NCBI GenBank assembly: GCA_002104945.1
Contig: MCFH01000007.1
Coordinates: 792,001-856,000, forward strand
From: Piromyces finnis
Taxonomy: Eukaryota; Neocallimastigomycota; Neocallimastigomycetes; Neocallimastigales; Neocallimastigaceae
Direction: 5' to 3'
Length of the DNA stretch: 64,000 bases
Shown: piece by piece, positions 57,786-64,000 of the stretch
Layout of the letters: every line of letters starts with the position of its first letter
Numbering within the stretch: position 1 is the stretch's first letter
Position numbers and translations under genes: made by a program
Notes under the pieces: model-generated
Seen by the model: only the letters and a program-made list of their open reading frames with translations
Databases searched by the model: none
Told to the model about the DNA's origin: nothing

Positions 57786-60700
57786 TAAAACATTGTATAT
57801 TATTTTTTAATTCATAATTAAAATTTGAAGAAAAATCTAAATACCAAGTAAGGCTTTATTATTCTCAAAAATGCAATCTGTGATGTATATTCCAAGGCTT
57901 TCATCATTTCTTCCATTAGAATAAATAAGACCTCCATAATTTGTTGCCGTATTATCAATAAATTGACTATTATAAATTGATATCATTGTAGGTGCACCAC
58001 TCTTAACATCATTATAATATAATAGTGTTCCTCTATATGATGTGTTATTTTTGAATATTACGGTATTAATTGTTATAATTGAAAATTGTGATTCCCATTC
58101 ATTTGAGAAATACATTAATCCATATTTAAAATATGAATTCGTTATCATAGAATTACTGATTTCTGTCATTCCTGGTTTAACTTTAAATCCAATTACTATA
58201 TATGTTATCATAATAAAAATTAATTATTAATAGGAATAAATTCAGTACTTTTTTTTATTTTTTTTAATAACCATACATCCATAAATTTTATTAAGTAAGC
58301 AATAATTGAATTTTATTAACATGGAAAAAGTAGTTAAATCAACTACTCCATTAAATTCTATAAGTGCCGCTTCAGAATTATCATCTATTTCTTCTTTTAA
58401 TAAACTACATTCATTGTTTTCGTGACAATAATGAATATTATCTATCTAATGTTATATTTCAAGTAAATACAAATACATATTCATATAATAAATATACTAT
58501 TACAATTAATATTTTTTTTTATCAAGTTATTTTAAAATTATTATTTAAAATTTTACCTCTGTGTGATATAATTCTACGTAGCAACTATTAATGAGGAATA
58601 GTACTAATTAATTGTATTAAATTTAAATAATGTTATTCAATGAATAAGTATATGCATTTATAAACTTTTGTATTAATAAATTAATTATATATTATTTGAT
58701 TGTATTTATTATCGTAATACCTCCATCTTGAAAAACATTTTTTAATGATAAACTGAATCCAAAAAATGATGCTATATATATTAGTAATATAATATTTATG
58801 ATTAATTATTATCCATAATAATATAGTTATGCTTATTGTTTAGTTTTTATATTATATGTTGAATATAAAACTTATTCCTTTACTTTCTGTAAAAAAATCA
58901 TTATTATTAATATTAAAGACAGGGTGAGAGTGTAATGAATAGAAATTTAAAATATCTACAAAATTCATCAAAATGACAGCCTCATTTTCCTGATATACTA
59001 ATCTATATCATAATAGTAAATTAAAAATATGAGAAAAAAAAAAATGAAATAGACTTTATTTATTAATAAATAATCATTATCATTGCAAATGAATTGTTAC
59101 CCAATGTGAGTTCCTTCAATATTAGTAAATGTAGAACTTATATATTTATATAATTCAATTAATGATATAATATTATATATTATTCATATATCTATAGATA
59201 AATAGATAGATAGAATGAATATATATTAAAAATAATCTTATGAATTTAACATACTTATTAAATTTGATTTTTGATCCATTTGAATGTACTAGAGTTGAGT
59301 CGTAACCATAATTTTCATGGTAAATATTATTAACGTTTAAAAAGTCAAATGAAATATTTGCTCCATTTATTAATTTATTTGTTGTTCTTATAAGAGATCC
59401 TTCATCTTTAATATAAATATTTTCCATAGTTATATTCCTAATAATAATAATTTGCATTAATATTTTTTTTTTTTAATTTTTTAATTTATAAAATATAAAA
59501 AATATAACTTTGTTTTCCCCTTTATATTTAATATATACTTTAAAACAGCTTTTACATCACCATCAAAACTCATGACAGTTCCTGTTGATATATCCGTTCC
59601 ATAATAATTTTCAATCGATAGTATATTATTTCCATATGTACTACAAAATAATTTAAAATATTATTTTGAATATATTTATATATATATATAAAAATAAATA
59701 TATATAAATATATAAATACAAATATATAAACATATATATAACTATAAAATAATATTTTTAAATGTTTACCTAAAAAAAGTTCCTTCAATCGAATTCCTTA
59801 TCAATCTATTTTGATCTCCAATTTGCGTTATATTATATACATATGTTGTTGTATTATAGAAATTATCTGATGTAATAGTAAATGTATGCCCCTATTTATT
59901 TTAATATTTTATATTTTATATTAATAAAATAGATTAAATGAGAAATTATTCTTTTTATGTATATAATGTACATATCATATTATAATAACTATTAATAAGT
60001 AAATATTACAGATTCTAAACTTGTAACATTCTTAAACATAACAATATCAATTATTGTAGTATATGTATATTTCAGTGAAATCGATCCTCCATAATTTTCT
60101 GAAAAAACATTTTCAAATTCAGTATTATTAAATGTATTATTTGAATAGGATAACGTCAGAGCTCCTGCACTAATTGATAATTTAAATAAGTAAAAAGAAA
60201 CATTTGTTTTTATTATTTATTTTGGTGAAGGACTGAATTTATTTATCTTTCAATGATAATATATTTTTTATCATTTATATTTATTATGAAAAATACCCAT
60301 TTAATAATTTTCCATTAAACATATTTTCAAATCTAGAATTCAAACATGCTATATTTGAATAGGAACTTATAATTCCACTATTATGATAATTACCAGAAAA
60401 TAGAGTGTTTTTAATATTAAAAGTATTGAAATATTTATTATTACCCAATACTTCAATTAAATATAGATTATAAATATTGTTTCCATAAAATTTTGAGTTT
60501 TCAATATTTATATTATAATTGTTAAAATAGTATCCTGATTTCTCTTCAGGTAAACTAAAGTTTGAATTTAATATATAAAATGTCGATTTTAAATCCAATA
60601 TATTATTGTATGATGTCAATTTTCCTATGAAGTTTACATTTTTAAATGTAATATTCTTATTATTTAAAAAACGAAAATTTCCTATAATAGTAATGTTTTG

Positions 60701-60979
60701 TATTTCTATACTTTCGCATTCTTCATGAAATGAAAAATCAATATCTTTTATGTGTAATTCAGTAGTTACGTTATTTCCAATCAATATAAAATTTTGAGAT
60801 GTTATATTGATATTTTTTGTTTTATTAATACCAATATTATCTTGAATGTATAAAGATTCTTCCTTATTATTAATGTTTTTAATGAATTCATCTTCATTAT
60901 TGATTATTTTTCCATAAATACTAGTTAAATAATTATTAAAATAAATAAATATATAGAATAAAATGTGAAGATATAACAT
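55130..60979 (-). CDS. Beta-helix/EGF/class C-type 7TM receptor, copy 2
   Basis: Paralogue of the preceding receptor in the same order and strand. It starts at ATG 60979 ('LYLHILFYIFIYFNNYL' signal region) and ends TAA at 55130-55132. The first exon runs to about 60298, matching copy 1 in length and pattern ('NSKFYGNNIYNLYLIE' versus 'NSNFYGNNKYNLYLLK'). Ectodomain repeats include 'FIDNTATNYGGLIYSN' and 'FENNKALLG' (58200-57840). The EGF-like module lies at about 56565-56660 ('CMNNGNCVTDNLCDCS', 'FTGKDC'), then 'HEIVKAGSYDFLNLILIG' and 'GFSLIFGSIITKSYRVFF' in the 7TM part. The cytosolic tail is longer than in copy 1 and differs from it (Lys/Glu/Ser-rich, ending 'LSYAEQN'). Exon boundaries in the middle were not fully resolved. 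Confidence 0.82.
55707..55766. repeat. AAT microsatellite (intronic)
   Basis: About 20 AAT units in an intron within the 7TM-coding part of receptor copy 2. Confidence 0.95.
57742..57780. repeat. CA then TA dinucleotide repeat (intronic)
   Basis: About 12 CA units followed by TA units in an intron of receptor copy 2; the only CA repeat of note in the window. Confidence 0.9.
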
Positions 60980-61100
60980 TATTATATTCTTATATAAAAA
61001 CTGATAGCATCATATTTTTTTTTATTAAAAGAAAATGTTTTATTATTTTATTATAAATATTATTATTACACTAATTATTATTATTATTATTATTACTCTA

Positions 61101-61180
<80 letters not shown>

Positions 61181-61847
61181 TTATTATTCATTATTAAGGT
61201 TGTTATTATTATGTTTATTATTATTATTATTATTATAAATTAATAGATATTTTTCTTAGTTATCATAGTATTCATTTTTTAGTAATAATCAAAAATTCAT
61301 ATTATTATGAATAACAAAATATCTTTTCTGTCTTTTATAATAAAGTTTATTAAAAAAAAATCCTTTTTTTTTTTTTTTTTTTTAATATTTATTCAATAAA
61401 ATTATAAAAATGTTAAAAATTAAAATAACTTAATTAGATATAAAGAATATTTTTATTTATTTTTTAATTATATTTTATTTAAGTTGATAAAATAGACTAT
61501 ATGAAAAGAAAAGGAGAAATATAAATGAATGAATGAATGATGTATAATATATATGAAATAATCTATTTTATTGAATTTATATTTTGTACTTTAAAATGCT
61601 TAAAATATTTTTTTTTGTTAAGTTGTTAAGTAATATATAATACTAAAATCTATAAACTTTATAAAATATTAAATATATACTAAAAATGAAAAAATCAAAT
61701 AATATAATTCTCCTAAAAATGAATTAAATGAATAAATAAATTGATATTGGGAAGTAATATAATTTGTACTGTTTTAAAAAAAGAATGAGAAAAAAAAATT
61801 GCGAATTATTAATTACAATGATAGTCAATAAATATATATTTCATTTT
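60980..61847. other. Spacer between SAXO and receptor copy 2
   Basis: 5' flank of receptor copy 2, a long ATT tract, a T run at 61366-61383, then the 3' flank of the SAXO gene. No gene seen. Confidence 0.5.
61099..61178. repeat. ATT microsatellite
   Basis: About 27 ATT units, preceded by shorter ATT stretches from 61062, just upstream of the receptor copy 2 start. Confidence 0.97.
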
Positions 61848-62900
61848 TTATGCAGTAATTTTGTTAGCTTCAGCTTCAAGAGCTGATTTAACGGCATCTG
61901 GGTTGACTTTATTATTTTGTAATACCTCCAATTTAAAGTATTGATGTCCATTTGGAAGTTTAGCAAGAGGAATATCCATATTTGATCTTTTAATAACCTC
62001 ACATACTTCTACATAATTAGAAAATAATTATTTTATAAAATATGTTAATAATATATGTTAATATATGTTAATTATAAAATTAAAAACTCAAAATCTAAAT
62101 GTATACTATATATTTTTTTTTAAAAAAAAAAATTAAAAATGATATTTACTCATTGGTTTATAATCATGTTTATCATGAGATTCACTAAGGAATTCACGAT
62201 TATCTGGTTCACGAATATATTTGTAATTTGGACCATATCCTTTAGGTATTTCACATCTACCTGGATCTTTATAATCTGTTTGAGTTAATGATTTGTAATC
62301 GAATTTTCCTGGTTTTGGAATATATTTCTTTACTCTAGCTAACTGTTTTGGTACTGTTTTTGGCGTGTACGTTGTTTTATAAGTACTGTCTCCTTCAAAT
62401 TTACCAGATGGTACATAGCCTTCTTTTTCTCTAACATATTTCTTTTGAAGTGGCCATTTTACATAATCAACACGTTGACTTGTAGTACCGTCAAATGGTA
62501 ATTTATTTGGAATATATGGTTTTTGTGGCTAATTTTTTAATATATAATAAGGAAAAAAAAATATTAAATTAATAAAATAATAAAAAATATAATAATTTAA
62601 TAGTAAATGATAAAGAAAAAAAAAAAAAAAACTTTTTAAAACTTTTTATAGTTAAATAATAAGAATATTAAAATTACCTGTTGTTCACGAGTATGAATTG
62701 GTAATGGTACATATGTACTTGAATTAACACTTTTGAAATCTCTATCATCTGGTACATTAACATAAGTAGACTTTGGTTTAACAATATTCTTTTCAATATC
62801 CCATGGTTTATATGAGTCAGTAAAGGTTGTTGAAGAATCTAGTTTTTCTTTTGATGGAATATATTGACTTTTTTGCTGTATTATAATAAAATTAATGATA

Positions 62901-62934
<34 letters not shown>

Positions 62935-64000
62935 GTTTATTTCCATTGATATTTAGTTATAATTTTATTTAAAATTAAATAATGTATATAAAATATAAAT
63001 AAATAAAATATTTAGATATACAATTACATAAATAAATATTAATAACTATAAAAAAATATTGTATAATTATATTATTATATCATAAGGTGTATAATATATT
63101 ACTTTAACACGGTTAAGTGGAACTTTCATTTCAATATAATCATTATGATTAGTACTTTTGAAGTCACGATCATCTTTTGATGATATATAAGGTATTTTTT
63201 CTTTTGGTGGTCTAATTTGAATTTCCCATGGTTTATAATCATCTTTTGTAGTAGTTGTACCGATTTTACCTTTACTTGGGATATATTCTTTTCTTGGAGG
63301 TCTTGTTAATGGCTTAACTTCCCATGGTTTATAATCTGATGTAAATGTACTCTCCCCAACAAATTTTGTATTTGGTATTGCTTGGTTTTCTGGGCGAACT
63401 CTTGGATCTGGTTTAACGTTCCACTCTGGATAATCAGCTTTAAAAGTAGAAGTTCCGTCAAATTTATTTTTATTTGGAATATATTTATTTAATGCTTTCT
63501 GTATTTTTTTATTTAAAAAAAAAAATGCATATAACAAAAGAATAATTTATAAAAATTTATTTTATTTTTTAATATACATTTATATTTTATAATTATATAT
63601 TATTATTATAATATTTACAGCTGTTCTTTTTTCAAGTGGATGCTTAACATATTGTTCTTGGTAACTAGTAGTACTATCAAATTTCCCAGTATCTTTATAT
63701 ACAAATTCCTTTTTATAATTTGGTCTGGATACTTCTTTTTTAATATAATTGTCAGTATATTCTGTTCATATAGAAAAAGGAGAGAGAACAAAACAAAATT
63801 TAAAATATTAATTATTTGAATTATAATATATATAGAATTACAATTAAAATTTTTTTTATTAATTAAAGGTATAAAAATTTTTTATAATTTTTTTTTTGAA
63901 ATTTCTTTTTATAAAATATTATAATATATACCAGTAGCTTTTTGCATAGGTGGACCAACCTTTCTTTTAGAAACTTGGCAATGATGCTTATGACATGTAC
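61848..64000 (-). CDS. SAXO: SAXO/FAM154-family axonemal microtubule-stabilising protein (partial at right edge)
   Basis: Exons 64000-63932 (continuing beyond the window), 63761-63619, 63498-63103, 62875-62678, 62528-62150 and 62008-61848 join in frame and give 447 residues plus a missing N-terminus. The family's N-terminal Cys/His motif is visible at the edge ('CHKHHCQVSKRKVGPP', compare the 'CxCxxxHHC' of human SAXO1), followed by 'YTDNYIKKE'. At least eight Mn-type microtubule-binding repeats follow: 'TSDYKPWEVKP', 'KDDYKPWEIQ', 'KADYPEWNVKP', 'TDSYKPWDIEK' and others, spaced about 30-40 residues apart and alternating with 'YIPSK' or 'YIPNK' elements. SAXO proteins coat centriolar and axonemal microtubules, so this gene implies flagellated cells. 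Confidence 0.9.

Overview
The window is a stretch of a nuclear eukaryotic genome. It is extremely AT-rich, dense in poly-A/poly-T runs and long AAT/ATT microsatellites, and its genes are broken by many short AT-rich introns with GTAAxx/GTATxx donors. The gene content points to an anaerobic gut fungus (Neocallimastigomycota) rather than a dictyostelid. It carries an axonemal SAXO protein, so the organism should have flagellated zoospores. It has a fungal/animal-type CBM21 protein phosphatase 1 regulator, and class C GPCRs with beta-helix ectodomains. This assignment is inference from gene content and composition; no database was searched.

Layout, left to right. 1-1329 (+): 3' part of a multi-pass membrane protein, probably GPCR-like. 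1799-4195 (-): GTF3C5/TFC1, a TFIIIC subunit. 4547-5436 (+): MEA1-family protein. 6185-6787 (-): ribosomal protein eS19. 12261-17796 (+): very large CBM21/RVxF regulatory subunit of PP1, after a 5.5 kb gene-free stretch. 18888-19737 (-): unknown 168-residue protein. 20174-22548 (+): SLC35B4 nucleotide-sugar transporter. 23232-26448 (-): PGM2-type phosphopentomutase/phosphoglucomutase. 28041-31312 (+): cytoplasmic dynein intermediate chain. 32247-36327 (+): NPL4. 36.3-48.2 kb: a gene-poor, repeat-rich region holding one unknown 118-residue gene (42496-42852, -) and a hairpin-dense segment near 47.3-47.7 kb. 48178-54380 and 55130-60979 (both -): a tandem pair of paralogous receptors, each with signal peptide, beta-helix ectodomain, EGF-like module and class C-type 7TM. 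61848-64000 (-): most of a SAXO-family axonemal microtubule protein, running off the right edge.

Most genes are single-copy housekeeping genes with no operon-like logic. Two neighbourhoods are more coherent: SLC35B4 beside PGM2 (sugar-phosphate and nucleotide-sugar metabolism), and the receptor pair. Exon coordinates in the evidence fields were worked out by hand from reading frame, GT-AG sites and family similarity. For GTF3C5, MEA1, eS19, the PP1 regulator, SLC35B4, PGM2, the dynein chain, NPL4, the unknown 168-residue gene and the SAXO fragment, the exon lengths add up to an intact frame. The receptor genes are only partly resolved.

Most notable observations: the tandem beta-helix/EGF/7TM receptors; an NPL4 intron whose frame-compatible acceptor reads AT instead of AG; a 573-nt antisense frame at 5526-6098 that is open only if TAA and TAG are read as glutamine; and the hairpin cluster at 47.3-47.7 kb.
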